DNA from: Candidatus Nitrososphaera gargensis Ga9.2
GTDB taxonomy: Archaea; Thermoproteota; Nitrososphaeria; Nitrososphaerales; Nitrososphaeraceae
NCBI RefSeq assembly: GCF_000303155.1
Contig: NC_018719.1
Location: 2,294,001-2,358,000, forward strand
Direction: 5' to 3'
Length of the DNA: 64,000 nucleotides
Part shown: piece by piece, positions 26,868 to 36,167 of the stretch
Position numbering within the stretch: the first letter of the stretch is position 1
Layout of the letters: each line of letters starts with the position of its first letter
The notes under the pieces: model-generated
Told to the model about the DNA's origin: nothing
The model's input: the letters and a program-made list of their open reading frames with translations, nothing else
The model's database searches: none
Made by a program: the position numbers and the translations under genes

Positions 26868-27842
26868 TTGTCAAAGGTTGCAAATATCCAAAACGTTATA
26901 GAGAACGCTCTCTCATTATTAGTAGCTAATTTGCCATTGGAATTGGACCAGCAGCCAGCAGACAAGGTATCAAAGTTATTTCGGGCCATATCCAAAAAGG
27001 AGAGCCTGAACCTTTTTCTTCTTGCAAAGGATGGCATTGAGGCAGAATCATCCGCGCCACAAAAGGTGGGGCTATCAAGGAAAATGTACTATACAAGGCT
27101 AAGACAGCTTGTTGACGCGGGCCTTGTTAGCAGGTATGGTAACAGATATTCTCATACTGTTCTTGGGAGAATCATTTATCAGGAATATGTGCTGTCGCTC
27201 TTCGAGCGGATCAAGGATACAAAACAGCTGGAAATGATCGAGATCCTAAAGCACGCTGGCAGATTCTCTGACTATGACATCGACAATTTTGTCGCCAAGA
27301 TCATGAACGCCGCAAGTAGCAGCGTTAGCCGTAACGGAACGATCTCTCCACCAAAGATCGAGATTTTCTGGTCTTACGAGGCGTCCGCTTCAAAAATAGC
27401 CCGCTGTGTAGATCTTGCTCGGAACACAATCGTGTTTGCTACTCGATTTTACAATGAAACGCTGATAAACACTATTCTTCTCAAGGCAAAATCCAGAGTT
27501 GATGTAAGGATACTGGCCGATGTGGGCATGGTGACGCATTATCTGGAGATGGAAAAAAAGGGGCTGCAAATGCTAGACAAGAACGCTGCAGAACGGATGA
27601 ACGTCGTAAAAGACCCGTGGTATCCGAGCAGCGTGAATAGACGCGTTACCAGTGTTCCATTCAGCATGATGTTGATAGATGGCAAAGAAGCAGGCGTAGA
27701 ACTTGTGGACTCAAGCAGCCCACAAAAATTCACCGGGGCGCTTTACACAAATGATGAAGGCATATGCAAGCAGCTTATGGATTTTTACGATAAACTATGG
27801 CTTCAAGCCTCCGACAACGTTCCAGAAAAAAGCAGCAGATGA
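26868..27842 (+). CDS. Winged-helix regulator with C-terminal sensor domain (TrmB/PLD-like)
   Basis: About 324 residues. The N-terminal winged helix contains LNLFLLAKDGI, recognition segment LSRKMYYTRLRQLVDAGLV and the wing NRYSHTVLGRIIYQ, close to the small regulator at 1661-2068. After a helical linker comes an alpha/beta sensor-like part (IEIFWSYEASASKIARCVDL, VDVRILADVGMV, FSMMLIDGKEAGVELV) like the effector domain of TrmB-type or phospholipase-D-like regulators. Ligand unknown. Convergent with the UbiA gene. Confidence 0.75.
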   Translation: MSKVANIQNVIENALSLLVANLPLELDQQPADKVSKLFRAISKKESLNLFLLAKDGIEAESSAPQKVGLSRKMYYTRLRQLVDAGLVSRYGNRYSHTVLGRIIYQEYVLSLFERIKDTKQLEMIEILKHAGRFSDYDIDNFVAKIMNAASSSVSRNGTISPPKIEIFWSYEASASKIARCVDLARNTIVFATRFYNETLINTILLKAKSRVDVRILADVGMVTHYLEMEKKGLQMLDKNAAERMNVVKDPWYPSSVNRRVTSVPFSMMLIDGKEAGVELVDSSSPQKFTGALYTNDEGICKQLMDFYDKLWLQASDNVPEKSSR

Positions 27843-27855
27843 CGCGCGGTAGCTA

Positions 27856-28845
27856 CTACAGGAATGACAGCAGAAGCGACAGTTGCAAAGAAACGTGAAG
27901 AATTCTCATCCTGTGTCTAGTCGATCTGATCTGGGAAACCTGATCCAGTTTTTTGCATATGATGAAGAGCAGTGCCAAGGTGGTAAAACATGTAGCAATA
28001 ACAGTCATGAACCCTACCATATTTATGCTGCCGCTATAGAGACAATATAGGATGGTTATTGATGCTATTATCGCTGCCGGCACAGAGAACATCATCGCCA
28101 GAGTTGGAGCCATTCCAATGACGATGGGAAATGTTCTTCTTCCTACGACTCTGTCGCCTCTCAAATCTCCTATGTCGCCAAGAGGGCCCAAGATGAAGAA
28201 AAACGCAAAAAATGAAAGCGAAGCATAGATCACCGGCAGGGAAAAGATACCAGCCTGAATGGCCACCCCACCATAGAGTGAAGATAATCCTGCTCCCATT
28301 GCAGTTAACACAGTCTTGAAAGGAAATTTTTCTTTAAGGTTTAGCTTTGGATGGGAATAGATGATTCCCATTATGGTGCAGGTGGTTACTATGAGGAAGG
28401 CAGGAATGTTTATGAATACTGCTAGCGCCAGTGAGCAAGCATACAGAATGGTCACCAGCTTAACGAGCTCGCCCTTGATATTGCTTCGGGTGATTGATGG
28501 TCTATTTGTCCTATTGATCTTGTCCACCTGTACATCGGTAATATCGTTGTACACATAAGTCGCAAGGGCGCAAAGGTAGCAGGAGGTTGCTGCTAAAAGC
28601 GCAATTAGAGGATCGGGATTTCCATGTGATCCTATAAGTAGTGATATGAGTGATGCCACTGGGAATATGTAAACATTAGAGCGCGCCTTTACATAACCAA
28701 GGAAAAGCTTTGCATAGACGAGCACAAGACCTACAATAGGGTGGAGCTGTCGTCCCAGCGAACAATTATTGTTTAGGTTTGACTTATGGCTTGATCCATG
28801 AACAGGACTTTTCGCCTCTCTTTTTGCCGAAATTGGAAACCACAA
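27856..28845 (-). CDS. UbiA-family prenyltransferase
   Basis: Integral membrane enzyme with about eight or nine helices that transfers a prenyl chain to an acceptor. The first Asp-rich motif is at residues 100-108 (YNDITDVQVDKINRTNRP); the second is near 225 (LGDIGDLRGDRVVGRRT). Candidates are geranylgeranylglyceryl-phosphate geranylgeranyltransferase (tetraether lipid synthesis) or a menaquinone/heme prenyltransferase; the motifs do not decide. The first 35 residues are polar and the true start may be internal. Confidence 0.83.
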   Translation of the reverse strand: MWFPISAKREAKSPVHGSSHKSNLNNNCSLGRQLHPIVGLVLVYAKLFLGYVKARSNVYIFPVASLISLLIGSHGNPDPLIALLAATSCYLCALATYVYNDITDVQVDKINRTNRPSITRSNIKGELVKLVTILYACSLALAVFINIPAFLIVTTCTIMGIIYSHPKLNLKEKFPFKTVLTAMGAGLSSLYGGVAIQAGIFSLPVIYASLSFFAFFFILGPLGDIGDLRGDRVVGRRTFPIVIGMAPTLAMMFSVPAAIIASITILYCLYSGSINMVGFMTVIATCFTTLALLFIICKKLDQVSQIRSTRHRMRILHVSLQLSLLLSFL

Positions 28846-29046
28846 AAAGACTCATGGAATGATGCAAAAGATTCTTTTTAAGAGTAAGTAGTCATATAAA
28901 GAGATATTTCAAATATAGAAGATATATTTTTAAAATCCTTATAAGATTTCAATTAGATAAATTAATATAATATAGAATATATTTGCTGTTATTAAATAAT
29001 AATATAGTAAATTTTTATAGCACTAGGCCAAATCCTGACTAAACTG

Positions 29047-29262
29047 ATGGCAAGGATGCAATATCATTATAATGTTACCCAAGATTTTTTATACCCCAAA
29101 GTGGATATTGATTCCATAATGGAGAAACTAATGATTCACATATGTCAAGAATGTGATAAAATCTTCTTTTTCTCCAATGAAGCAGCAAATCATTTACAAG
29201 AAACAGGTCACACAAGCCTCAAGATCATAGATAATGGTAGCGAGTTAGACGATCTGCAATAG
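29047..29262 (+). CDS. Small C2H2-type zinc-finger protein
   Basis: 71 residues. The C-terminal half has a single finger, HICQECDKIFFFSNEAANHL ending in a His from ETGH: two Cys and two His in C2H2 spacing. Very AT-rich DNA precedes it (28870-29040). Located just before the first MEDS gene, same strand, about 115 bases apart. Confidence 0.6.
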   Translation: MARMQYHYNVTQDFLYPKVDIDSIMEKLMIHICQECDKIFFFSNEAANHLQETGHTSLKIIDNGSELDDLQ

Positions 29263-29378
29263 TAATCTTTGGCCTATAAAACAACCATCATTATGCCTAT
29301 ATCACGGAGATCATATAGACATAATTCCTAAATATAGGAACTTGCCACATATATACCAGAATTTTAGAATTTTTTGTC

Positions 29379-30185
29379 ATGAGCCTCGACTATTCCCTTC
29401 TTGTAATTGATGGCGGCATTTCCCGTAGCGCCGCTGATGATGCTTCAGTGAATCCTGTCCTTTATGATCATATGATTGATTATTTGTCCAAAGGATATGC
29501 TGTTATCTATATCACTTCCAATCAAGCCAAGGCAATCCAGAAAATGAAGGCCAAAACGGGCTTGGATATTGAAGAATATATTGAAAGAAGGGCTCTAATC
29601 TTGATCGATCCAAAACTAGTCTTTTGTCGATCAGGAAATTTAACATCAAGCGCATGTGAGATCCTGAGATCTCTGCGTTCAATCATGCAAAAAACGATAT
29701 CCAAGCACAGCAGAATTGTCATCATATATTCAGTGAACGACTTACCTGTTCATGAAAAATGCGATGATGTCGGAGAGCTCACATATGAGAGACTAATCCC
29801 CAGCAAGATCTGCCATAAAGGCCGTATTGAGATTATATGCTGCTACGATTCAAGATCGTTTGAAAGCCTATCGCTTGGCAAGACAATTTCTGTTCTAGGA
29901 CTCTATAGCTATACGATTCACAGCAACTGGCATTACTGTGAATGGCATCCTGAAATAATTATTGAATTGATAGCCGAAGGATTGAATAGAGCACTTGGGC
30001 AAGGTGCGGCCCAGCTGATATTCACAAGTCTAAAATGGATCTACAGGATTGACGAGGATTCCATAATATCGCAGCCAGAGGTGTTTGAAGAGAAGTTAAG
30101 AAGAGTTCTAGGAGGCAAAGCCGATATAGCCATAAGAGTAATTCTTGACGAGATCAGGAGCAGAGTTGCTTTTTCCGCCGGTTAA
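29379..30185 (+). CDS. MEDS-domain (DcmR-type sensory) protein, copy 1
   Basis: 268 residues. The MEDS domain (PF14417-like; RecA/KaiC-like sensory fold of DcmR) covers about 1-180, with HMIDYLSKGYAVIYITSNQA, the central ALILIDPKLV and the typical EIICCYDSRSFESLSLGK. The C-terminal 90 residues (ALGQGAAQLIFTSLKWIYRI, IISQPEVFEEKLRRVLGGKA) match the second copy at 36168 at the same positions, a conserved helical domain I cannot name. It probably senses a small molecule or redox state. No DNA-binding domain is fused. Confidence 0.75.
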   Translation: MSLDYSLLVIDGGISRSAADDASVNPVLYDHMIDYLSKGYAVIYITSNQAKAIQKMKAKTGLDIEEYIERRALILIDPKLVFCRSGNLTSSACEILRSLRSIMQKTISKHSRIVIIYSVNDLPVHEKCDDVGELTYERLIPSKICHKGRIEIICCYDSRSFESLSLGKTISVLGLYSYTIHSNWHYCEWHPEIIIELIAEGLNRALGQGAAQLIFTSLKWIYRIDEDSIISQPEVFEEKLRRVLGGKADIAIRVILDEIRSRVAFSAG

Positions 30186-30229
30186 CAGAAATTAGAATAG
30201 TAACAATTTGTTCAGGGTGATCTGGGAAA

Positions 30230-31411
30230 CTAGCGGGTGACGCGAGAGTCTCTCTTTTCCATAAAACTCTGCAATGTCTCCTCTTTGCCCAGCTTCTTTT
30301 TCAGTGTGTCGTGTATGTCCCTGACGACGCCAAAGCCGTAGAAGGTCAGGACGGTATAGAGCGAGACCAGCGTCGCCCCGCTTTCGTACGCCTTCCAGGC
30401 ATCTTCGCCGGAGAAGATGCCACCACATGCAATGATTGCAAGATCCGGGAATGCCCTGTGTACATCCTGTACCAGCTTGAGCATATACGGCAATAGCGGC
30501 CTGCCGCTTTCGCCGGCGACTCCCCTTGCAAAATTCTTGGTGATCTTGGCAGTCTTTGTATCGACCGGCCTTGTGTTGCCTAGCGTGACGACCTGCCCGC
30601 CGTTTTCGTAAAATACCTTGATCGACTTGAGCTTGGCTTGTGTTTCTTCGTCTGATGGCGGCAGCCTGGTGTATGGCGATATCTTGGACGCCTTTACCTT
30701 GCCCGGCATATGCGCGTTCATCAGATCGATCATCTTTTTCGTGAATTCGGGCGTCTGCAGCACTTTGTTAAAATCCGTGTTTGGAGACGTCCTGTTTTCT
30801 TCAAAGCCAAAATCAACATAAGGCGCAGTCCTTGTCAGGATTTCCTTGCACGAATCGAGCACCGCGTCTTCGGTATAGGTGTCGGTTATGCCGGAAAAAT
30901 TGAGCAGGATCTTGGCGTTGCCCCTCCGACCCTCGCTGAACTTTTTCAGGTTTCTGAGGGTGTAGTCGAGCCCCTTGTGCGGATATCCTTGCGCGTTTAT
31001 TATCGCCTCTCTTTCATCGTCTACAGCAATCCTGATGGTGCCCTCGCTCTTTGGCCGCTGCGGGTTGCCCGCGCGTGGGTTTTTCAGCACGCTGCCGGGG
31101 TTGAGAAAGCCAAAGACGTACGATGTTGGCTCTAACACGTCGCAGTTCTTGTCAAAGCCGGCCGCAAGGCCAACGGGGCCTTTCAGTTTGTAATTGCCAA
31201 TTTCAACTGCCAGTTGGTCGCCGGGATCAAAATAGGACGCGTTCTGCCGGAACTTGTCCGTCATCTTGAGCAGGCGCTCCTTTGCCTTTTCGTGCACCAC
31301 TTCTGCCTGCGCAAGCTCGTCTGTTGCCTTGTATCGCGAGTAAAGGTACCTGCGATAAAGCCTAAAGATAGAGGGGTCCAAACTTGCCTTGAAGGTATCT
31401 ACAAGTTGCAC
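30230..31411 (-). CDS. pyrD: Dihydroorotate dehydrogenase (class 2-like)
   Basis: 393-residue flavoprotein oxidising dihydroorotate to orotate in pyrimidine synthesis. FMN-barrel landmarks: GPVGLAAGFDKNCDVL, LNPGSVLKNPRAGNPQRP, AIINAQGYPHKGLDY, KASKISPYTRLPPSDEE, VVTLGNTRPVD and the phosphate-binding IIACGGIFSGEDAWKAYESG. The N-terminal extension with FRLYRRYLYSRYKATDEL resembles the membrane-associating helix of class 2 enzymes that pass electrons to quinone. Monocistronic. The length is slightly above average. Confidence 0.85.
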   Translation of the reverse strand: MQLVDTFKASLDPSIFRLYRRYLYSRYKATDELAQAEVVHEKAKERLLKMTDKFRQNASYFDPGDQLAVEIGNYKLKGPVGLAAGFDKNCDVLEPTSYVFGFLNPGSVLKNPRAGNPQRPKSEGTIRIAVDDEREAIINAQGYPHKGLDYTLRNLKKFSEGRRGNAKILLNFSGITDTYTEDAVLDSCKEILTRTAPYVDFGFEENRTSPNTDFNKVLQTPEFTKKMIDLMNAHMPGKVKASKISPYTRLPPSDEETQAKLKSIKVFYENGGQVVTLGNTRPVDTKTAKITKNFARGVAGESGRPLLPYMLKLVQDVHRAFPDLAIIACGGIFSGEDAWKAYESGATLVSLYTVLTFYGFGVVRDIHDTLKKKLGKEETLQSFMEKRDSRVTR

Positions 31412-31449
31412 TGTTGTCTACTGCCGCTATTCCACTTTCCTATATAGGC

Positions 31450-31665
31450 TTAATGCTGGCTGTCCTTGATGAACTGCCAGAGGTTTGCATGTAGGTTATC
31501 AAAGCGGTAGCTGTCTGAAATCTCGTACCTGACCGAGTTGCCGTACTCGTTGGTGACTTCAAGCACCGGCACGTCGCCTTCCGAGTTTATCGTAATGCTC
31601 TTTTTCGCCAGATAAACGGACAGGCCCTCGTTCTTTTTGCCCTTTAGTATTTTCAGCTCTACCAA
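31450..31665 (-). CDS. Small hypothetical beta-rich protein
   Basis: 71 residues with alternating strand pattern: MVELKILKGKKNEGLSVYLA, VLEVTNEYGNSVRYEIS and a helical end NLHANLWQFIKDSQH. Between pyrD and the cupin gene on the same strand, so possibly cotranscribed. No family recognised. Confidence 0.6.
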   Translation of the reverse strand: MVELKILKGKKNEGLSVYLAKKSITINSEGDVPVLEVTNEYGNSVRYEISDSYRFDNLHANLWQFIKDSQH

Positions 31666-31700
31666 GGTAGATTATGTGCCATCATAGAGATATATCAACT

Positions 31701-32075
31701 CTAGGCAGTCGCTACCCGCGTCTTGGCTGGCATCGCTGCCCTGTTGTAGTCATCTTCGATGCGTACAATGTCGTTTTCATCGAACTTGCCGTATGCGATT
31801 TCAAGTATCACGCATTCGCTGTCAAGCGCGCTAACGCGGTGTCTTGCTTGCTTTGGAATAGAAATGGTCTCGCCTTCTTTGAGAACTGTGTTCCTGTCGT
31901 TCAGCTCGACCATTGCGGTGCCCTTGATCACCTTCCAGAACTCGGATCGCTTGTTGTGGTACTGAAGGCTGAGCCGGGAATTTGCATTGACATAGATCAG
32001 CTTGACTGTGCAGGGCTTGTTTTCATGAAACTTTTCAAACCTGCCCCACGGCCTGCTTTCAGAATAAATGTTCAT
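31701..32075 (-). CDS. Cupin, mannose-6-phosphate isomerase type II-like
   Basis: 124-residue single cupin domain related to the C-terminal isomerase part of ManC/type II phosphomannose isomerase. RPWGRFEKF at the start, then SRLSLQYHNKRSEFWKVIKG (metal His and Glu) and IPKQARHRVSAL (second His). It would interconvert mannose-6-phosphate and fructose-6-phosphate for glycan synthesis; a related sugar isomerase role is possible. Confidence 0.82.
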   Translation of the reverse strand: MNIYSESRPWGRFEKFHENKPCTVKLIYVNANSRLSLQYHNKRSEFWKVIKGTAMVELNDRNTVLKEGETISIPKQARHRVSALDSECVILEIAYGKFDENDIVRIEDDYNRAAMPAKTRVATA

Positions 32076-32131
32076 GAAAAGAAATAGCCAAGAAACAATT
32101 TAACGTTTTCCATTCAATATAAATACAGTTC

Positions 32132-32341
32132 ATGCAAAAATTATTCGTGTCCAAGTCGAACAATTGCATCAACAACGAGCACGGATCGTGCAAGGGCATC
32201 ATCAAGGAGGCGGACTTGACCAAGATATGTGTGTGCCCCTGCCATGACAGCATGTACCAGCTTGTCAGAAACACGATCGCAGTTGTGAACCAGAACCAGA
32301 GAAACAACCCCTACCAGTTCACGCACGATAGCTACATCTAG
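32132..32341 (+). CDS. Small Cys/His protein
   Basis: 69 residues. CINNEHGSCKG and KICVCPCHDSMYQLV give a cluster of six cysteines and two histidines that could bind zinc. TATA-like TATAAATA lies at about 32119-32126, so the transcript is almost leaderless. Overlaps the convergent SemiSWEET stop by four bases. Function unknown. Confidence 0.6.
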   Translation: MQKLFVSKSNNCINNEHGSCKGIIKEADLTKICVCPCHDSMYQLVRNTIAVVNQNQRNNPYQFTHDSYI

Positions 32342-32646
32342 GCCACTTTGGCAGGCTTGGCCTTGTAGACAACCTTCATGTAAAGCAGAATTATGTTAAA
32401 CGCTGTGGCGGTGGCGTTTGCCCCGATTATTACAAGATCCTCCTTGAATATGCCATAGACCATCCAGAGCACAGTGCCTGTCGCAAACATGCTCATGAGG
32501 TACCGCGAGACATCCCCCATGCTCTTGGTCCTGTACGCCCGGACTATTTGGGGCAAAAAGCTGGATGTTGTAAGTGCTGCTGCCGCCACGCCTATCATGG
32601 ATATCATCAAGTCTATAGTCACCTGTCCAAGCAGGGGAAAAACCAT
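32338..32646 (-). CDS. SemiSWEET sugar transporter (PQ-loop protein)
   Basis: 102 residues, one three-helix bundle with the PQ motif SSFLPQIVRAYRTKS near residue 29 and the conserved WMVYGIF in helix 2. SemiSWEETs dimerise to move sugars across the membrane. Helices lie at about 9-33, 45-68 and 72-95. Normal length, single gene. Confidence 0.85.
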   Translation of the reverse strand: MVFPLLGQVTIDLMISMIGVAAAALTTSSFLPQIVRAYRTKSMGDVSRYLMSMFATGTVLWMVYGIFKEDLVIIGANATATAFNIILLYMKVVYKAKPAKVA

Positions 32647-32722
32647 TACTATTCTGGCTTTTCTGGGATTGGTATTAAAACTCTGCTATAGTTATTATAA
32701 TCACGCCAGCATAGCATCTGCC

Positions 32723-32884
32723 ATGACCCAGCTGAAAGACTTGGTTGATGGTACGGTCGTGGGCTCTGGCTCGGATTTCATAGTCATACAGAAGGGCAAA
32801 AAGCGGCTTTTACTTGAATCCCCGAACTTTACTATAAAGGAGCTAAAGAGCGCGACGACGCCGTACGGCTCTCACATAGACTAG
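32723..32884 (+). CDS. 53-residue hypothetical beta protein
   Basis: ATG at 32723 follows a TATA-like region (attataatcacg, near 32694-32700). The product is MTQLKDLVDGTVVGSGSDFI followed by a basic strand (KGKKRLLLE) and a short helix. The compact alternating pattern suggests a small SH3/barrel-like fold. It precedes top6B by 80 bases on the same strand and may share its transcript. Confidence 0.55.
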   Translation: MTQLKDLVDGTVVGSGSDFIVIQKGKKRLLLESPNFTIKELKSATTPYGSHID

Positions 32885-32963
32885 CTGGCTTAACTTTTTA
32901 GTACTGAGTCAAAAAATTTATCGTAAAAAGTTAAATTGAGTTAGCGAAATAGTCTCGACGTCT

Positions 32964-35009
32964 TTGAAGCAAAAGGCTACTGTTGAGGTTGCAGCTGCGC
33001 AGCAAAAGCCGCTGACAAAAGGAAAGGTCAGGTACGACAAAAAGGCCGAATCGGAATTCTTTGTCGACAACTCTGCGCTGGCAGGCTTTACCACCGAACG
33101 CATCCTGTACATGGCTGTAAGGGAGCTAATTGAAAATTCGCTTGACTCTTGCGAAACTGGCCACATCCTGCCAAAGATATCGCTGTCGCTCAAGATGAGC
33201 GATCAGGCAAACGATCTGTGGACCATAACCTGCGAAGACAATGGCATTGGGGTGCCTTTAGACAAGGTGCCGGTGGCGGTTTGCTCGTTCCTGACGTCGG
33301 GCAAGTACGTTGAAAAGCAGCAGCGTGGCCTGTTCGGCGTCGGCCTCAAAATGATAGCTGCTTTTTCTACCAAAGACACCATTCATCCACTCAAGGTCTG
33401 GTCAAAATCGCACGAAGAAGGATCAGAGTATTATTTTGAACTGCGAACAGACATCAGCACGAACAAGCCGATCGTCCTTGCCAAAAGGCCAGCCAAGGGC
33501 GAAGAGAGCAGGATCGTCGGGGACTCGGGGTTCAGGGTCGAGGCGGTGCTCCATGCAAAACTTTCCCCGATCACAAGGAATAACATAAAGGCCAAGATCA
33601 ACGAATACATCAGCCAGACGAGCATCGTCAACCCTTATGCTATTATCGAATATGAAACTGACGAGGGCAAGGTCACGTTCGATCGAAGGACCGAAGTGAT
33701 GCCGCAGCCTGCAAAGGAAGTCTTGCCCCACCCAGCGGACATGGACCTCCAGACACTCAAAAAGGCGATAATGAATTTCATGAACAACAAGACCACCCTT
33801 CAAGGGGTGCTTGCAGCCTCGTTCCAAAAGATGTCGAGCGAAAAAGCCAAGGATATCATTGCCAAGGCAGGACTGGAGAACAAGCCGGCAGACAAGTATA
33901 GCGAGAACGAGCTTATCGAGATAGTCAAGGTGTGCAAGCATATGCCCTTCCAGCAGGCAAACACCGATCACCTGAGCCCGATCGGCGAGGAGATCCTGAC
34001 CACCGGCATGACCTCTGAATACACCATAGTCACCACAAAGGAAGTCGTCCCTGCAGCAGAAGGCTCTGGCGCACCCGAGGTCCAAAAGCCGCAGATTACA
34101 GTCAAGGTACTAAAACCGTCGCTTACTGCCTATGCTTCCCGCACATGCGTCATCAACAACCGCCCAACGATAGTGGAATGCGGCATTGCGTATGGTGGCG
34201 ACATTCCGTCGTTCAAGCTATACAGGTTTGCAAACAAGATCCCTCTGCTGTACGACGAGGGCTCTGATGTGGCGAGGGAAGTGGTCTCTGAGGTAGAGAT
34301 AAACAAGATGGGCATCACAAAAAAGGAGGCCAAGGAGCAGTTCGCAAACCCAGAAGTGAAATCTGACAGGGCAGTCGAGCTCTTGCCGCTGCACATATTC
34401 TTCCACATCTGCTCGACCAAGATACCGTACAAGACTGCAGGCAAGGAGAGCATTGCGTCGGAAGGTGAGCTGAAAAAATACATGAAATACTGCCTGTCAG
34501 AGCTGTATCGGAAGGTGAGCGCGCAGATCAGAAAAGAGCTGCGCATGAAGGAGGCCCAGAGCAGGCTGAACCTGTACAAGTATTACATCCCGCTTATAGT
34601 AAGCGCTATTTCTGAATCGATCAAGGTTGATCCTGTCAAGCTTGAGCAGGCGTTCACAGAGCTTGCAGAAAAGCACGTCAGGATCGAGCAGCTGGTCAAT
34701 AATACCCCTAGTAGTACTACTACCGCAGAAAAAGAAGACAAGATCACTACTGAGCGCATCGAAGAAGAGGCGGAAGAAGCAGTGGAGATAGACGGCGAGC
34801 TGATCAAGCCAGACAAGGATCAGATCGCAATCAATACGGCGAGGAAAAAGGGCAAGCTCTCAAAGCCAAAGGCCAGAAAGGAAAAAGTGCCTGAAACTCT
34901 GCAGAAGGATGATGACAAGCAAGCAACTCTTGACACAGTTATTAAAGACAATAACAAGCCGCTAAAAGGAGGAGAAGTAAGGAGGAAGAAAGCAAATGCC
35001 AGCAACTGA
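32964..35009 (+). CDS. top6B: DNA topoisomerase VI subunit B
   Basis: 681-residue ATPase subunit of topoisomerase VI, which relaxes and decatenates DNA. GHKL motifs: RELIENSLDSCETG (N box), CEDNGIGVP and GLFGVGLKMIAAFS. The middle (about 230-400) is the H2TH/transducer region. The C-terminus is Lys/Glu-rich and low-complexity (600-681). Starts at TTG 32964. The end overlaps top6A by 14 bases, the standard order B then A, so subunits are made together. Confidence 0.94.
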   Translation: MKQKATVEVAAAQQKPLTKGKVRYDKKAESEFFVDNSALAGFTTERILYMAVRELIENSLDSCETGHILPKISLSLKMSDQANDLWTITCEDNGIGVPLDKVPVAVCSFLTSGKYVEKQQRGLFGVGLKMIAAFSTKDTIHPLKVWSKSHEEGSEYYFELRTDISTNKPIVLAKRPAKGEESRIVGDSGFRVEAVLHAKLSPITRNNIKAKINEYISQTSIVNPYAIIEYETDEGKVTFDRRTEVMPQPAKEVLPHPADMDLQTLKKAIMNFMNNKTTLQGVLAASFQKMSSEKAKDIIAKAGLENKPADKYSENELIEIVKVCKHMPFQQANTDHLSPIGEEILTTGMTSEYTIVTTKEVVPAAEGSGAPEVQKPQITVKVLKPSLTAYASRTCVINNRPTIVECGIAYGGDIPSFKLYRFANKIPLLYDEGSDVAREVVSEVEINKMGITKKEAKEQFANPEVKSDRAVELLPLHIFFHICSTKIPYKTAGKESIASEGELKKYMKYCLSELYRKVSAQIRKELRMKEAQSRLNLYKYYIPLIVSAISESIKVDPVKLEQAFTELAEKHVRIEQLVNNTPSSTTTAEKEDKITTERIEEEAEEAVEIDGELIKPDKDQIAINTARKKGKLSKPKARKEKVPETLQKDDDKQATLDTVIKDNNKPLKGGEVRRKKANASN

Positions 35010-36102
35010 CAAGCGCCACCAAGAAGTCATCAAAAAGATCAAGACAATAATGAAGGACGTTAGCACTGACCTTATGGTACAAAAGATGATGCCCGTTCTA
35101 AACGTCCCAAAGGTCGGCTATGACAACACCGTGTGGTCTGACGAAAAGAGGATGCTCACGATAGGCGACAAGACAGTCGGCATAAGCCCGGACAGCACTA
35201 AAAAGATTCCCACCTTTACCCAGTATCTCGTGATGGCAAATGCGGTGCGCAAGCTGTTGGACGAAGAAATGGAGAGCACGATCAGGGGTATGTATTACGC
35301 AACCCTGAGCACGGTGGGCGACGAAAAGAACAAGCAAAAGTTCTGGACGGGTCAGGAGGACTCTGACGATGCCATCAAGGCGATCGAACTCTTGACAGGA
35401 GTCCCAAGGGAAGAGTTCTCCGTCACCTCAAAGCCAAAGGGCATGATCTCTGGGCCAATCACGCTCCGGGTAGGGGGCGACGTCATTGACTGCAACCTTG
35501 GCAGCAGGGCCACTTCGCAGCTCATACCGACCAATATACGCGATGTGGAAATAGTGAAGGTCAAGGCTGACTTTGTCATGGTCGTGGAGAAAGATACGGT
35601 GCTCAACAACATCCGCAAATCCGGGTTTATTCAGAAATACAACGCGATCCTAATGACCGGTTCGGGCGAGCCGGACAGGGCGACCAGAATGATGGTCAAG
35701 GCGCTCAATGAGGAGTGGAAAAAGCCCGTAGTCGTGTTTGCAGATGCCGACCCATGGGGCCTTGGCATAGCGCTCCGCTACAAGATCGGCAGTGAATCGC
35801 TCAGCTATGACAGCGACAGGCTCGTGACGCCCGATGCAAAGGTGCTCGGAATGATGTTCTCTGACATTTACGAATACAACATACCAGAGGTCGCAAGGCT
35901 TGCAGCATCAGATGACGACCTTAACCGCGCAAATGACATGAAGAAAAAGCCATGGTTCCAAGACAAGCAATGGCAGAAGGAGCTTGATCTGTTCCTGAAG
36001 AAGAAGGAAAAGTGCGAGCTGGACGCGTTCTTCAAGCACGGCTTCAAGTACCTTGCAGAGGTCTACCTGCCTCGCAAGCTGCGCGAAGCTGGAGTCATAT
36101 AA
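34996..36102 (+). CDS. top6A: DNA topoisomerase VI subunit A (Spo11-like)
   Basis: 368-residue DNA-cleaving subunit. The winged-helix catalytic tyrosine is in STIRGMYYATLSTVGDEKN (near 97-103). The Toprim metal site is VVVFADADPWGLGIALRYKI near 247. Pairs with top6B, whose gene it overlaps. Complete and of normal length. Confidence 0.94.
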   Translation: MPATDKRHQEVIKKIKTIMKDVSTDLMVQKMMPVLNVPKVGYDNTVWSDEKRMLTIGDKTVGISPDSTKKIPTFTQYLVMANAVRKLLDEEMESTIRGMYYATLSTVGDEKNKQKFWTGQEDSDDAIKAIELLTGVPREEFSVTSKPKGMISGPITLRVGGDVIDCNLGSRATSQLIPTNIRDVEIVKVKADFVMVVEKDTVLNNIRKSGFIQKYNAILMTGSGEPDRATRMMVKALNEEWKKPVVVFADADPWGLGIALRYKIGSESLSYDSDRLVTPDAKVLGMMFSDIYEYNIPEVARLAASDDDLNRANDMKKKPWFQDKQWQKELDLFLKKKEKCELDAFFKHGFKYLAEVYLPRKLREAGVI

Positions 36103-36167
36103 TATCATAAAATTACGGTTTTATGTAATTATCTTACAATACAATCTTTTACAAACGTTTATAATTC

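Noticed and set aside
36103-36165. Short inverted repeat ATAAAA/TTTTAT as a terminator after top6A
   Set aside because: Archaeal terminators rarely need hairpins, and the AT-rich base content makes such a repeat likely by chance.
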